A stretch of 64,000 nt of DNA from Burkholderia puraquae (GTDB taxonomy: Bacteria > Pseudomonadota > Gammaproteobacteria > Burkholderiales > Burkholderiaceae), in NCBI RefSeq assembly GCF_002099195.1, contig NZ_NBYX01000001.1:558168-622167 (forward strand). The letters are read 5' to 3'. Positions 52,361-62,108 of the stretch are shown here, in pieces. A program made the position numbers and the translations under genes. Below the pieces are notes generated by a model. The model worked only from the letters and a program-made list of their open reading frames with translations. It had not been told where the DNA came from and ran no database searches. Numbering within the stretch: the stretch's first letter is position 1; the number at the start of each line of letters is the position of its first letter.

Positions 52361-54160
52361 TCATGCGACCTTGAACCGCCCGACCGTCGTCGCCAGCGCG
52401 TTTGCCTGCGATTGCAGCGCGGTCGCGGCGGCGGTCGACTCTTCGACGAGCGCCGCGTTCTGCTGCACCATTTCGTCGAGCTGCGTGACCGCGCGATTCA
52501 CTTCCTGGATGCCGCGCGTCTGCTCGTTCGCCGCGTGCGTGATCTCGGAGATGATGGTCGTCACGTTCGACACGTTCGAGACGATCTCGCGCATCGTGTC
52601 GCCGGCCTGACGCACCTGCCCGGACCCGGCCGACACGCTCGCGACCGTCGATTCCACCAGTACCTTCACTTCGCGTGCGGCCTGCGCGCTGCGTTGCGCG
52701 AGGCTGCGCACTTCCTGCGCGACGACCGCGAAGCCGCGGCCCTGCTCGCCCGCGCGCGCCGCTTCGACGGCCGCGTTCAGCGCGAGGATGTTGGTCTGGA
52801 ACGCGATCCCGTCGATCACGCCGATGATGTCGCCGATCCGGCCCGATGCTTCCTCGATCTTCTCCATCGTCGCGACGACGTCCGACACGACCACGCCGCC
52901 GTGCGACGCGATCCGCGACGCAGCCGCCGCGCGTTCGTCGGCCTGGCCGGCGGCCGCCGCCGACTGGCCGACCGTCGCGGTGATCTCTTCCATCGACGCG
53001 GCCGTTTCCTCGAGGCTCGCCGCCGCCGATTCGGTGCGCGACGACAGGTCCTGATTGCCCGCCGCGATCTCGTTCGCGGCCGTGCGCACCGATTCGCTTG
53101 CATCGCGAATCTGGCGCATCACGTCGTTCAGCTTGTCGACGAAGCTGTTGAACGAGCGCGCGATGTCGGCCACTTCGTCGCGGCCGTCGGCCGGCAGGCG
53201 CTGCGTCAGGTCGCCGTCGCCCGAGCCGATCGCGGCCATGGCCTGGCGCACTTGCGACAGGCGGCGGAATGCGGTCGCGGTAATCGCGCCGATGATCAGC
53301 GACGCGACGGCGACGATCACGAGCAGCGTGACCAGCGAAGCGGTCAGCAGCGAGCGCATCCCGGCCGTCGCTTCGCTCTTGTCGAGCAGCACCAGCGCGT
53401 ACCAGTCGGTGCCCGGCACGGGGCGCGCGCGCACCAGCTTCGCGTCGCCGCCGACGCTCACCTCGACCGGCACGGTCGCGGCCGCGATCGTCGCGCCGTT
53501 CGTCGCGCCGAGTTCGGGCGACACGTCGGCGACCGGCTTCAGCGTGAGCTTCGGGTCCGGGTGCGCGACGATGTGGCCATTGCTGTCGATCAACATCCCG
53601 AAGCTCGCGGGCGTCGGGTGGATCGACTTCACGTTCGCGATCACGGTATCCATCGCGACATCCGCGGCGACGACGCCCTTCAGCGCGCCGTCGCGCAGGA
53701 TCGGCACCGCGAACGTGACAACGAGGTTGCCCGTGCCGGCGTCGACGTACGGCGGCGTGACGACCGGCTTGCCGGCCTGCGCGGCCTGCTTGTACCACGG
53801 GCGGCCGGTCGGATCGTAGTCGGGCGGAATGCCGGTCGGGTCGGAGAAGTGGAACGCCTTGTCGGCGTAGCCTGCATAGACGTTCGTGAAGCCGCCGGCC
53901 GTAGCCATCTGCTTGAACACCGGCAGCGGATCGGGCGTCAGCGCGGCATCCTGCAGCGACGCGATCATCCGGCTCCGGGTGGCGACCCAGTCGGCGATCC
54001 CGACCACGTGGCCGCTTGCGACGGAGGTCAGGTTACGGTCGATCGCGTCGTCGTTGTACGAGCGCGCGATGAAGTAGTTGATGAGCGTGGTGGCAACGAG
54101 CGCGAATGCGACGATGGCGACGCACGCGGCGAGGATGCGGGCGCGGATGGACGAGAACAT
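52361..54160 (-). CDS. methyl-accepting chemotaxis protein with dCache sensor
   Basis: A 599-residue transducer. The first membrane segment is at about 10-30, a periplasmic dCache_1 sensor at about 35-270 ([11 protein letters not shown] motif), the second membrane segment at about 275-300, then HAMP and the cytoplasmic signalling domain. The highly conserved tip [20 protein letters not shown] is intact. The C-terminus lacks the CheR-docking pentapeptide. The amino-acid-like ligand suggested by dCache is inference. The ATG at 54160 starts directly before membrane segment one. Confidence 0.94.
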   Translation of the reverse strand: MFSSIRARILAACVAIVAFALVATTLINYFIARSYNDDAIDRNLTSVASGHVVGIADWVATRSRMIASLQDAALTPDPLPVFKQMATAGGFTNVYAGYADKAFHFSDPTGIPPDYDPTGRPWYKQAAQAGKPVVTPPYVDAGTGNLVVTFAVPILRDGALKGVVAADVAMDTVIANVKSIHPTPASFGMLIDSNGHIVAHPDPKLTLKPVADVSPELGATNGATIAAATVPVEVSVGGDAKLVRARPVPGTDWYALVLLDKSEATAGMRSLLTASLVTLLVIVAVASLIIGAITATAFRRLSQVRQAMAAIGSGDGDLTQRLPADGRDEVADIARSFNSFVDKLNDVMRQIRDASESVRTAANEIAAGNQDLSSRTESAAASLEETAASMEEITATVGQSAAAAGQADERAAAASRIASHGGVVVSDVVATMEKIEEASGRIGDIIGVIDGIAFQTNILALNAAVEAARAGEQGRGFAVVAQEVRSLAQRSAQAAREVKVLVESTVASVSAGSGQVRQAGDTMREIVSNVSNVTTIISEITHAANEQTRGIQEVNRAVTQLDEMVQQNAALVEESTAAATALQSQANALATTVGRFKVA

Positions 54161-54510
54161 GGCAACGACTCGGTAAGGGAGCGCGAACGCCCGGTGGACG
54201 AATTCACCGGGTAAACGGCAATCGCGCCGCTTACTTGAGGCCGCCGTGACAATTCAGTGAAACGTATGACAAAACGCAAGGCTGACTGTCAGCGGATTGT
54301 CAGGATGACCACACCGGCCGTCGCCATGCGCGCACGCTGCCGCAGGACGCGACAACGGCATCGGCAATCCTGGGCACGGCGGCAAAAAACGGAGTCGGGA
54401 CGGGCTGGTTCGCTGTCGACGGAGGCAGGCATGTCGATCAGGATCCGGCCCTGGCCCGGCCCGGCAACGGATCGTGCGACGTCCGCGGCGTCAGCCGCGG
54501 CGCACGCCCG
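54161..54510. other. region upstream of the chemoreceptor
   Basis: A 350-bp stretch between the chemoreceptor start and the stop of the DUF3562-like gene, both leftward. It should hold the chemoreceptor promoter. I see no gene, strong repeat or terminator. Confidence 0.4.
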
Positions 54511-54765
54511 TCACAAGCGATGGCTCGGGCGCGGATCGGCTTCCGCGGGCGCCGCATCGGCGCGTGTGTCGCTGTCGAGGTCGTCCCGCTGACGCATCCG
54601 CTCGCGCAGGTGCCGGATCGCGAACACATGGATGTAGTCGTGCACCCGCGCGTCGGACGACAATGCGCGCACTTCGTCGTCGAGCATCGCACGCAACTGA
54701 TCTGAACCGATCGCGCGCTGTTTGGCGGCTTCCTTGAGTGAATCGAGCAAACTGTCCTTGGACAT
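54511..54765 (-). CDS. DUF3562-like small protein
   Basis: An 84-residue helical protein. The middle LRAMLDDEVRALSSDARVHDYI and following RHLRERMRQR match the DUF3562 pattern, a family of short Burkholderiales proteins of unknown function. The charged C-terminal tail looks disordered. AGGAG lies before the ATG at 54765. Confidence 0.75.
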   Translation of the reverse strand: MSKDSLLDSLKEAAKQRAIGSDQLRAMLDDEVRALSSDARVHDYIHVFAIRHLRERMRQRDDLDSDTRADAAPAEADPRPSHRL

Positions 54766-55320
54766 CGACGGACTCCTGACGGTCGAGGAACGAAAAGAAG
54801 AAGGTACCGGAAGCTTAAAGACTGAACGGCCGCGCGGCGTGCGATGCGCCGGCGTGTGTTTGCGCGCGATCAACGGCACGTTGCGTGCCGCCGTGCCGAT
54901 CCGTCCCCGAACCGGCCGCGCTAGATCCGCGGCGCAAACTGCCCGCGAACGAGACTGGAAGCCCTGCCACGCCACCCCGGGGCGCGGCACCGGCTGACGG
55001 GCGAAGGATGGAGCGCTGCCCGACGCCGATGCACTCGCAAACGTAGACCGGCCGAAATCATGCGTCAAGCGACGTCTGCCACGCGCCCCCCATTCGTCGG
55101 AACGAACGTGCCGGATCGTCGCCGGGGCGGCCGATCGGTCGCCGTGCGTGTCAGCGGATTCCGATACGCGCCGCGCAATCCCTGACAGCGACTTCAGCGC
55201 ACGCTGCTTGGCAGCGCACGGGCGCCACACGATACTGGTGACATGGACGAACCGTTCATACAGGTCATCGCTCAGCCGGCCGTCGAGCCGGCATGCGGGG
55301 CCTGGCGCAGGAGACCAACC
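54766..55320. other. region between divergent small genes
   Basis: About 555 bp. A half-matching FNR-like site TTGCGCGCGATCAA lies at 54860-54873, 95 bp upstream of the DUF3562-like gene; two arm positions deviate, so it is weak. Short plus-strand frames before 55321 have no ribosome site. Nothing else identifiable. Confidence 0.4.
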
Positions 55321-55755
55321 ATGGCACTTCGCAACTTACCGGGCCGGGACGGCCAGCGGCGCGCGGCGGGCAACGCGCGCGCCCTGCCGGCCCAGGCCGT
55401 GCCGGCCGGCAACCGTCCGTCCGACAATATCGACACCTTGCTTGCGCTCGCACGCGAAGCCGGTTTGCTCGTCACGCTCGACGGGCAGATCGGCCGCGAA
55501 AAGTACCAGAGCGTCGCGGGCTCGGTTCTCGCGTTGCAACGGTTCGCTGCTGCGCTTTGCGCGCGGGCCGCACCCGATGCGCCGGCCGATGTGGAGCCAC
55601 GCCGCAAGGCACGCCCCGGCTGGCCGCATGCCAACCGCCTGCGCAACCGCACGTGCAGCGCATGCGCGCCGCTGCATGTCGCGCCCCAGCGCCCGCGGGT
55701 GCGACGCGGCGCAGGCCGACGGCACGACCTGCGGTCGATGCTTCGCTCCACCTGA
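55321..55755 (+). CDS. small protein of unknown function, C-terminus doubtful
   Basis: A 144-residue frame. AGGAG lies eight bases before the ATG. The middle (NIDTLLALAREAGLLVTLDG and then IGREKYQSVAGSV) looks like genuine alpha/beta protein. The last 45 residues are very Arg/Cys-rich and resemble out-of-frame GC-rich DNA. The real gene may have frameshifted after about residue 90, or the tail may be non-conserved. Family not recognised. Confidence 0.45.
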   Translation: MALRNLPGRDGQRRAAGNARALPAQAVPAGNRPSDNIDTLLALAREAGLLVTLDGQIGREKYQSVAGSVLALQRFAAALCARAAPDAPADVEPRRKARPGWPHANRLRNRTCSACAPLHVAPQRPRVRRGAGRRHDLRSMLRST

Positions 55756-56250
55756 ACGTGCAAGCAGCCGTTGCGCGGCAAGGGGGCCGTGCAACGTCGG
55801 CAGCGCCTGCCGCACACCGCGCCCGTATGACAGCGGCGCGCATGCCATCACGCATCACGACGCGCCGTTCGACACGGCCGCGATGACAACGATTCCTGCG
55901 GGGAAAGCAACCCGGACGGGGCCAGCTACAACACGAAAGCGGAAAGCGGACGGGGTGACTTGCACCCCGCCCGTCCTCCAAGGCAGCCGCCGGCTGCCTA
56001 CCCTCGTGCCAGAGAGTTCTCGATCGGATGACGCGTCGTGCCGTGCACGTTGCGGCTCCGGAAAATGATGTGACAGCGGCGAAGGCACCGTCGATCATCG
56101 GCTTTGACGCTCGCGTTGCGGCGTGGCTGCGCGGACCATGTGCGACAGACCGGCCGCGCAGCTCGATGTTCCGTCAATGTCTCACGCGATACGCGCGCCG
56201 TTTCTGATGCAGGTCAACCCAAGCCTGCTTCGATCTCGACACCGCGCGAT
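55756..56250. other. gap between small gene and tandem universal stress protein
   Basis: About 495 bp without a supported gene. A GC-rich imperfect hairpin lies at about 55949-55978 (GGACGGGGTG pairing with CACCCC...GTCC), possibly a terminator without T-tract. Confidence 0.4.
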
Positions 56251-57186
56251 TTATTCGGCACCGCGCACGAGCAGCACCGGCACCTCCGCAAGATGCGCAA
56301 CGCGGCGCGCGACGCTGCCGATCAGCCAGGCGGCGATGCCGCGCCGGCCATGCGTGCCGACCACCAGCAGTTCGGCACGCCAGTGCACGGCGTCGCGCAT
56401 CAGCGCGTGCGCCACGTCGTCGCTGGTCGGGCGGGTTTCGACGACACCGCGCTTGGTCGGGTTCCCGGTCGCATGGAACAGCGGGCCGATCTTCGCGAGC
56501 GCATCCTCGCCCTCCGCGCGGTAGGCATCCTCGAGCGCGCGCACCGGCACGATATCCGTCAGACGAACCGCGCGATCGATCACGTAGGCCGCGTACAGCA
56601 ACGTCGTCGGCGCCGCGAAGCCGAGCCCGACACGCACCGCGTGCAGCGACGGCTCGCTGCCGTCGACCGCGAACATCAGCCGCTGCAGGCCGCCGTCCGA
56701 CGGCCGCGCATAGGCGGCCGGCACGATCAGCAGCGCGCAGTGCGCGCGCGTCGTCAACGTGTCCGACATCGCGCCTTCAACGAGCCGCAGCAACCCGTGA
56801 TGCGGATTCGCGCCGACGATCAGCACGTCGGCGCGCCATGCCAACGTGTCGTTCACCAGCGCATCGGCCACCGAGCCGCCCGTCACCGACGTATCGATGA
56901 CGGCCTGCTCGACCTCGATGCCGCTGTCGGCGAACAACGCCGCGATCCGCTCGTTGACGGCTTGCGCTTCGCGCATCAGGTCCTCGCGCGCGGACGTCAG
57001 CAGTGCGTCGATGCGCGGGATGTCGGGCAATACGAGGCGCGGGTTGTCGATTGCGCAGACGACGCGCAATCGCATGCCGGGACGCAGCAGCGTGCGCGCG
57101 TAATGCGCGGCTGACAGCGATTCGGGCGTCGGATCGACGGCCAGCGCGATCCGCGCAAGCGTCGGGATGGGCGGGGCAGGCTGCAT
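56251..57186 (-). CDS. tandem-domain universal stress protein
   Basis: A 311-residue protein of two Usp domains (about 12-150 and 160-310). The second has the ATP-binding signature GTHGRRG-x9-GS (VVGTHGRRGIAAWLIGSVA). The first is degenerate (GANPHHGLLRLVEGAM). GGAGGCC precedes the ATG at 57186. An FNR-like box at 57354-57367 lies 168 bp upstream, suggesting induction under oxygen limitation. A second, single-domain Usp with its own such box is at 61313. Confidence 0.93.
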   Translation of the reverse strand: MQPAPPIPTLARIALAVDPTPESLSAAHYARTLLRPGMRLRVVCAIDNPRLVLPDIPRIDALLTSAREDLMREAQAVNERIAALFADSGIEVEQAVIDTSVTGGSVADALVNDTLAWRADVLIVGANPHHGLLRLVEGAMSDTLTTRAHCALLIVPAAYARPSDGGLQRLMFAVDGSEPSLHAVRVGLGFAAPTTLLYAAYVIDRAVRLTDIVPVRALEDAYRAEGEDALAKIGPLFHATGNPTKRGVVETRPTSDDVAHALMRDAVHWRAELLVVGTHGRRGIAAWLIGSVARRVAHLAEVPVLLVRGAE

Positions 57187-57353
57187 GGCGAAGGCCTCCG
57201 TGCGTGCGCGTCGTCGCGGAACGACGACAGGAGCTTCGCGCGGAAGCGGCGCGCGGCGGGCTGAGCGCCGCCGCGGCCGCGGGGATCGGTGGGTTGCCAC
57301 GCGAAGCGCGGACAATCGATTCGTTCAGCATAGATCGTCCGGCCCGCATGCGC

Positions 57354-57367
57354 ATGATCGCGATCAA
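57354..57367. promoter_or_regulatory. FNR-like box upstream of tandem Usp gene
   Basis: ATGATCGCGATCAA matches the FNR/ANR consensus TTGAT-N4-ATCAA at nine of ten arm positions. It sits between the leftward Usp gene and the end of the permease gene. Confidence 0.55.
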
Positions 57368-57395
57368 GGGTCGCGCAGGCCCCTGCCCGTGCCGC

Positions 57396-58778
57396 TTACG
57401 ACTTCGTCGGCACCGATGCCGCCGGACGGTTCGCGTAGAACAGCGCGTACGCGATGCCGAGCAGCACGATCCACACCGGCCCGATCACGAGTGCGACGCG
57501 CGTGTCGGGCGTGAATGCCATCAGCACGACGACCAGCACGAGAAAACCGAGCGCGACGAACGAACCGAGCGGATAGAACGGCACGCGGATCGGCAGGCGC
57601 GCGATCTTGTCGGCCGACAGCGTGCGGCGAAAGCGCATCTGTGCAATCAGGATCACGCACCACGTCCAGATCGCACCGAACGTCGACACCGACGTGAGCC
57701 ACGTAAACACGTGCTGCGGCGCGAGATAGTTGAGCAGCACGCCGATCAGCAGCAGCGCGACCGACAGGATCACGCCGTATACCGGCACGCCGTTGCGGTT
57801 GAGCTTGCCGAGCTGGCTCGGTGCCTGGCCCTGCTGCGCGAGGTTGTAGAGCATCCGCGCGGTGCTGAACAGGCCGCTGTTGCACGACGACAGCGCCGCG
57901 GTCAGCACGACGAAGTTGATGATGCCGGCGGCGGCCGGGATGCCGAGCCGCGAGAACGTCATCACGAACGGGCTGCCCTGCGTGCCGATCTGGTCCCACG
58001 GATACAGCGACATGATCACGAACAGCGCGCCGATGTAGAAAATCAGCACGCGCCAGAACACCGAGTTCACGGCCTTCGTCAGCGACTTCTCCGGGTTGCG
58101 CGCCTCGCCGGCGGTGAGGCCGAGCATCTCGACGCCCAGATACGCGAACATCACGATCGGCAACGCGGCAATCACGCCGTTGATGCCGTTCGGCATGAAG
58201 CCGCCGTGTGCCCACAGGTTCGAGAGACCGATCGCGACCCCGCCGTTGCCGATGCCGAACGCGATCATCAGGCCGCCGCCGATGATCATCAGCACGATCG
58301 TGACGATCTTGATCAGCGCGAACCAGAACTCGAATTCACCGTACAGCTTGACCGCGATGAAGTTCACCGAGCCCATCGCCATGAGCGCCGCGAGCGCCCA
58401 GATCCAGTTCGGTATGCCGGGGAACCACATGTGCATGTAGACGCCGACCGCCGTGATTTCCGCCATGCAGGTGACGATCCACACGAACCAGTAGGTCCAG
58501 CCGGTCAGGTAGCCGGCGAGCGGGCCGAGATAGTCGCGCGCATAGCGGCTGAACGCGCCGGCGACCGGATTGGCGATCGCCATCTCGCCGAGTGCGCGCA
58601 TGATCAGGAAAATCGCGATGCCGCCCAGCAGGTAGGTCAGCAGGATCGCCGGGCCGGCGACGCGGATCGCGGTGGCCGAGCCGAGGAACAGGCCGACGCC
58701 GATCGTCGCGCCAAGCGCCATCAGGTTGATGTGCCGCTCTTCCAGCCCGCGGTGCAGCTGGTCTTCTGGTTGTTTCAA
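57396..58778 (-). CDS. amino-acid permease of the APC/AAT family
   Basis: A 460-residue transporter with 12 predicted membrane segments. The N-terminal signature HINLMALGATIGVGLFLGS and the segment-3 GEMAIANP stretch mark the AAT subfamily (ProY, AroP, GabP and relatives). The substrate cannot be deduced. The start is a TTG at 58778, eight bases after AGGAG; no ATG or GTG lies between it and the first membrane segment. This is an uncommon but well-supported start. Confidence 0.92.
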   Translation of the reverse strand: MKQPEDQLHRGLEERHINLMALGATIGVGLFLGSATAIRVAGPAILLTYLLGGIAIFLIMRALGEMAIANPVAGAFSRYARDYLGPLAGYLTGWTYWFVWIVTCMAEITAVGVYMHMWFPGIPNWIWALAALMAMGSVNFIAVKLYGEFEFWFALIKIVTIVLMIIGGGLMIAFGIGNGGVAIGLSNLWAHGGFMPNGINGVIAALPIVMFAYLGVEMLGLTAGEARNPEKSLTKAVNSVFWRVLIFYIGALFVIMSLYPWDQIGTQGSPFVMTFSRLGIPAAAGIINFVVLTAALSSCNSGLFSTARMLYNLAQQGQAPSQLGKLNRNGVPVYGVILSVALLLIGVLLNYLAPQHVFTWLTSVSTFGAIWTWCVILIAQMRFRRTLSADKIARLPIRVPFYPLGSFVALGFLVLVVVLMAFTPDTRVALVIGPVWIVLLGIAYALFYANRPAASVPTKS

Positions 58779-59220
58779 GTCCGTCTCCTGGCAGCCGCGA
58801 ACGGGCCGCCGTCATTGTCGATGTCAATGCGCGACCGTTCATGCCGATCCCGGCATGCCGAAAACGAAATAATCTCCGCCGTCGTTTTCCAAATAAGAAA
58901 CGATACGGATGCTGCGTCAATCCGATTGGAATCGCCGCGGATTATCCGTATTTTCCGGAACAATCCGGAAAACGGATCGGGCCTTTCACGGAATACGCCC
59001 GTGCGGCCCGTGTGACGCGGCTGTGCGCGTGACGGACGGCGACGGGATCAATCGCTTTCGGCGCGAACGAACGCGCGTCGAATGTGCGCAACCAAGCACA
59101 CGCAATATGCAGGCGGGATTATATGGAGGATCAGCGGTTTTACACCAGCCGATTTTGATAAAAATCGCGGCGGTTGAATCCGCCGGAAAATTCGAATGTG
59201 CGCGTACGCCGCGCGCGGAT
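58779..59220. other. region upstream of the permease, with inverted repeat
   Basis: A 442-bp gap, clearly more AT-rich than average. It holds the perfect inverted repeat at 58951-58972 and must contain the permease promoter. Short rightward frames have no ribosome sites or domains. Confidence 0.5.
58951..58972. promoter_or_regulatory. perfect inverted repeat upstream of permease
   Basis: TTTTCCGGA at 58951-58959 and TCCGGAAAA at 58964-58972 form a perfect 9-bp inverted repeat around ACAA. It lies about 175 bp upstream of the permease start. Because T and A runs flank both arms it could be a bidirectional terminator of the DedA transcript or an operator. Confidence 0.5.
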
Positions 59221-60267
59221 TTATTTCGACAGCGTCGCGCGCACCGTATATTCGCCTTCGACCGCGCCGTGCTCCGGACGCACGAAATAACGCGACGCAT
59301 CGAGATCGGCCGGCATCGGCTCGACCGGATAGCCGTGCTTTTCCCACGCATCGAGGCCGCCCTTCAGCGCCCGGATGTTGTGGATCATCTTCTTGCGCTG
59401 CATCTTCGCGATCAGGCGCTTGGCCGTGGCCTCGTTCGGGCACACGCAATAGACGACGATCGGCCGCTTCAGCATTTCCGGGTCGAGCAGGTCCGGCGAA
59501 TCGAGATCGACCGGCACCGCGCCGGCGATCCGGTACGGTTCGCGCTCGCGAATCGCCTTCGGCCGCGCGTCGAAGATCAGCGGCGGCTCGTCCGACGTCA
59601 TCATCTCGACGAGCTGCGGCGGCGAGATGCGAACCTGGGCGAGATAGCGGCGGAACTGCACGCGGCGCACCCAGCGGTACAGCAGGAACGTGATGAAGAT
59701 CGCGAGGAACGCATCGAGGATCGTGCCGCCGCTCGCACGCACCCACAGCACGAACTGGACGATCTGGTCGTGAATGGCCGCGCCGCCGACCAGCCAGAAC
59801 GCGGCCCACAGCGACGCGCCGGCCAGGTCCCAGAACAGGAATACGCCGACGCCGATCGCGGTCGTGCCGAGCAGCGGCGCCGACACGAGGCCGAGGCCCG
59901 GCAGGAATTTGGACAGCACGAGCAGCGGCGCGCCGTATCGTTCGAATACGTTACGTGCGAAGCGCAGCGTCGTGTCGAGCGACAGCGAGAAGCGCACGAG
60001 GCCGTTCAGCAAGCGTCGGCCGCGCGTGCGGCCCATGAAGAACCACAGGGAATCGGCCAGCATCGTCGCGCCGATCGCCGCCGCGAACATGCTGACCCAC
60101 GAGGCCTGCCCCATTGCCGCCATCGTGCCGCCGAGAATCAGCATCGGCACGGCAGGCACCGGCACGCCGAGCTGCGTGATCAACACGCTCGCGAACACGG
60201 CCCACGGGCCGAGCGACGATGGAATTGCGATGGGAAAGTGCCACACGGCGGCGCTCCTGGAAGACAT
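59221..60267 (-). CDS. DedA-family membrane protein fused to a rhodanese domain
   Basis: A 348-residue protein. The N-terminal part (about 15-215) is a DedA/SNARE-associated membrane protein with PVPAVPMLILGG and the FGRTRG-like FMGRTRG and SKFLPGL motifs. The C-terminal part (about 235-330) is a rhodanese with active-site Cys in VVYCVCPNE. DedA proteins flip lipids such as undecaprenyl phosphate. The rhodanese fusion is recurrent but its role is unclear. ATG 60267 chosen; ATG 60345 would add 26 residues. Confidence 0.88.
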   Translation of the reverse strand: MSSRSAAVWHFPIAIPSSLGPWAVFASVLITQLGVPVPAVPMLILGGTMAAMGQASWVSMFAAAIGATMLADSLWFFMGRTRGRRLLNGLVRFSLSLDTTLRFARNVFERYGAPLLVLSKFLPGLGLVSAPLLGTTAIGVGVFLFWDLAGASLWAAFWLVGGAAIHDQIVQFVLWVRASGGTILDAFLAIFITFLLYRWVRRVQFRRYLAQVRISPPQLVEMMTSDEPPLIFDARPKAIREREPYRIAGAVPVDLDSPDLLDPEMLKRPIVVYCVCPNEATAKRLIAKMQRKKMIHNIRALKGGLDAWEKHGYPVEPMPADLDASRYFVRPEHGAVEGEYTVRATLSK

Positions 60268-60431
60268 GCGGCCGTGCGACGGGGGCCGTCGGACCGGCTG
60301 GGCAACGACCGCCGCGGCATGTCCGCAGCCGACCCGATGCATCACGGCATTCTAAACGGGTTTGGCCGCGATCGCGCGGAACACGCGCCAGCGGCGCGGG
60401 CTTCGCGCCAATGGTTGCACCGCCGTGACAG

Positions 60432-60938
60432 TCACGTGTCCGTGCGCTGCGCGAGCGTCGCGACGTGTTCCGCGTAATCGGGAAACGCGACGGCCAGCGC
60501 AGCGGCGTCGGCCAGTTCGAATTCCGCGAACTCGAACCCCGGCGCCACCGTGCAGCCGACGAGCGCGACGTGCTCCGGCGCCGCGCAGCGCGCGCCGAAC
60601 CAGCAGCCGGCCCGCACGACCGCCTGGAACACGGTGCCCGGATGTGTGAGCGGGTTGCCGAGCCGGTGGATCGTCAGCCCGTCGCGCTCGTCGAGCACCC
60701 ACACCTCGATCGGGTCGCCCGCGTAGAAATGCCAGACCTCGTCGGAACGGATCCGGTGCCACGACGAATACGCACCGTCGCACAACAGGTAGTAGATCGC
60801 CGTCGACGCGGCGCGCGGCGCGCCGTCGGCGGGACGCACGACCGAATCGGCCGCACGGTAGGTTTCACGGAAATAGCCGCCTTCGGGATGCGGCTGCAGG
60901 TTGAACTGGCGAATCAGGTCGGTAGCGGAAATCGGCAT
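60432..60938 (-). CDS. cupin-family protein (DUF985 type)
   Basis: A 168-residue cupin. The family start LQPHPEGGYFRETYRA and the metal-site motif SSWHRIRSDEVWHFYAGDP are typical of the DUF985/cupin-5 group, small soluble proteins of unknown, possibly sugar- or metal-related, function. The motif with two His and one Glu suggests a bound metal. No neighbour indicates its pathway. Confidence 0.9.
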   Translation of the reverse strand: MPISATDLIRQFNLQPHPEGGYFRETYRAADSVVRPADGAPRAASTAIYYLLCDGAYSSWHRIRSDEVWHFYAGDPIEVWVLDERDGLTIHRLGNPLTHPGTVFQAVVRAGCWFGARCAAPEHVALVGCTVAPGFEFAEFELADAAALAVAFPDYAEHVATLAQRTDT

Positions 60939-61312
60939 GGCGGATGACGTCGGTAAGGTCAGGAACCGGACACCCGGCGCACGGCCACGCTTCGCTCATC
61001 GCGAACGCGGCCGCAGGCCGCCGGATGCTGCTGCGTCGATCGCCGCGGCCATGCGCGCGGCGAACAAGCGGACACCGGCCGATGCTGCCAGAACTGCATG
61101 TCGGGACGCAACCGTCGGCGCGCGATTGCGCCGATGGGGTGCATCGGGCGGGCCGCCCTCGCCCGGCCGATGTGACCGAAGCGACAGCCGCGCTCACACG
61201 CCGTGCGCCAGCCGGCGCGTCGCGCGCTTCCGTTTCATCGGCCGTCACCCGGCGAATGCGCACGACTGTGGCCGCGCGCGGCCGCCCGGGCGTCAGCGCC
61301 GTGCCGCTTGCA
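60939..61312. other. gap between cupin and universal stress protein
   Basis: About 375 bp between two leftward genes. Should hold the cupin promoter. No supported gene, repeat or terminator. Confidence 0.4.
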
Positions 61313-61783
61313 TCAAGCCGACACCGGCGTGCCGGGCTCGCTGTGCCGCACCAGCAGCACGGGCCGGTCGGCCGCACGCAGCAGCGATTCGGCGACGCTG
61401 CCGACCAGCAGCCGGCGCAGGCCATGCCGCCCGCTCGTGCCCATCACGATCAGGTCGGCGTCGGCTTCGGCCGCCGTGCGCATCAGTACCGTGGCGACAT
61501 CCTCGCCGTATGCGTCGAGCGCGCGCACGGTGCCCCGCACATGCTCCTGGGCGAGCACCGCTTTCGCATCGTCGAGCACCGGCGTCACGGCATCGGTCGC
61601 GGCCGCATCGCCATCGCGCTCGGCCGGGAAGCCCGCATCGACGTCGACGAGCTGCGGCCGGTGCTCGACGACATACGCGCAGGTGACTTCGCCGCCGGAC
61701 GCCGCCGCGATCCGGATCGCCTCGTTCAGCGCGAGACGCGCGCTCGGGCTGCCGTCGAGCCCGACGAAAATCCGCTTGTACAT
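61313..61783 (-). CDS. single-domain universal stress protein (UspA type)
   Basis: A 156-residue Usp. The N-terminal strand MYKRIFVGLDGSPSA and the ATP-binding signature GTSGRHG-x9-GS (VMGTSGRHGLRRLLVGSVA) are intact. GGAGGGAC precedes the ATG at 61783. A consensus FNR-like site lies 118-131 bp upstream at 61901-61914, shared with the divergent histidine kinase. Confidence 0.95.
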   Translation of the reverse strand: MYKRIFVGLDGSPSARLALNEAIRIAAASGGEVTCAYVVEHRPQLVDVDAGFPAERDGDAAATDAVTPVLDDAKAVLAQEHVRGTVRALDAYGEDVATVLMRTAAEADADLIVMGTSGRHGLRRLLVGSVAESLLRAADRPVLLVRHSEPGTPVSA

Positions 61784-62108
61784 GGTCCGTCCCTCCGACC
61801 GGGCACGCGTCGCGCGTTACGCGACGGCGGCCCGTTATCGCCACCCGACCCGGTGTCGGCTGGCCTGCCGAACAGTCTGCCCCACGTGCCGACGCGCCCG
61901 TTGATGCGCGTCAATCGCGGCCGGCGCGCCCGCTGCTTCACGCCGGTTGCCGCAATTTCTAGTGACCCCATTACAAAAACCGTGTAAATCGCGCACAATT
62001 TCATCTTGAAAATAGACGTTGCGTGCAGCCGGTGCGAGTTTTGCCTGGCTTTGCTGCGCTGCTCCGGGTGCCACGGAGCGGCCCCCCCGACAACAGAATG
62101 GCCATCGA
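61784..62108. promoter_or_regulatory. divergent region between Usp and CHASE histidine kinase
   Basis: A 325-bp region containing the FNR-like box at 61901-61914 and an AT-rich patch at 61960-62015, likely the rightward promoter of the kinase. No gene. Confidence 0.5.
61901..61914. promoter_or_regulatory. FNR-like box upstream of Usp
   Basis: TTGATGCGCGTCAA fits the FNR/CRP-family consensus TTGAY-N4-RTCAA exactly. It lies between the leftward Usp gene and the rightward histidine kinase and could serve either. Confidence 0.6.

Noticed and set aside
54860..54873. FNR box before the DUF3562-like gene
   Set aside because: TTGCGCGCGATCAA deviates at two key arm positions; kept only as a weak note.
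55148..56068. 306-codon plus-strand frame around the small gene at 55321
   Set aside because: The Arg/Ser/Cys-rich product has no domain; the frame starting at 55321 has the ribosome site and protein-like middle.
57003..59015. 670-codon plus-strand frame opposite the Usp and permease genes
   Set aside because: The product is a His/Arg/Asp low-complexity shadow of the leftward genes, which have intact motifs and ribosome sites.
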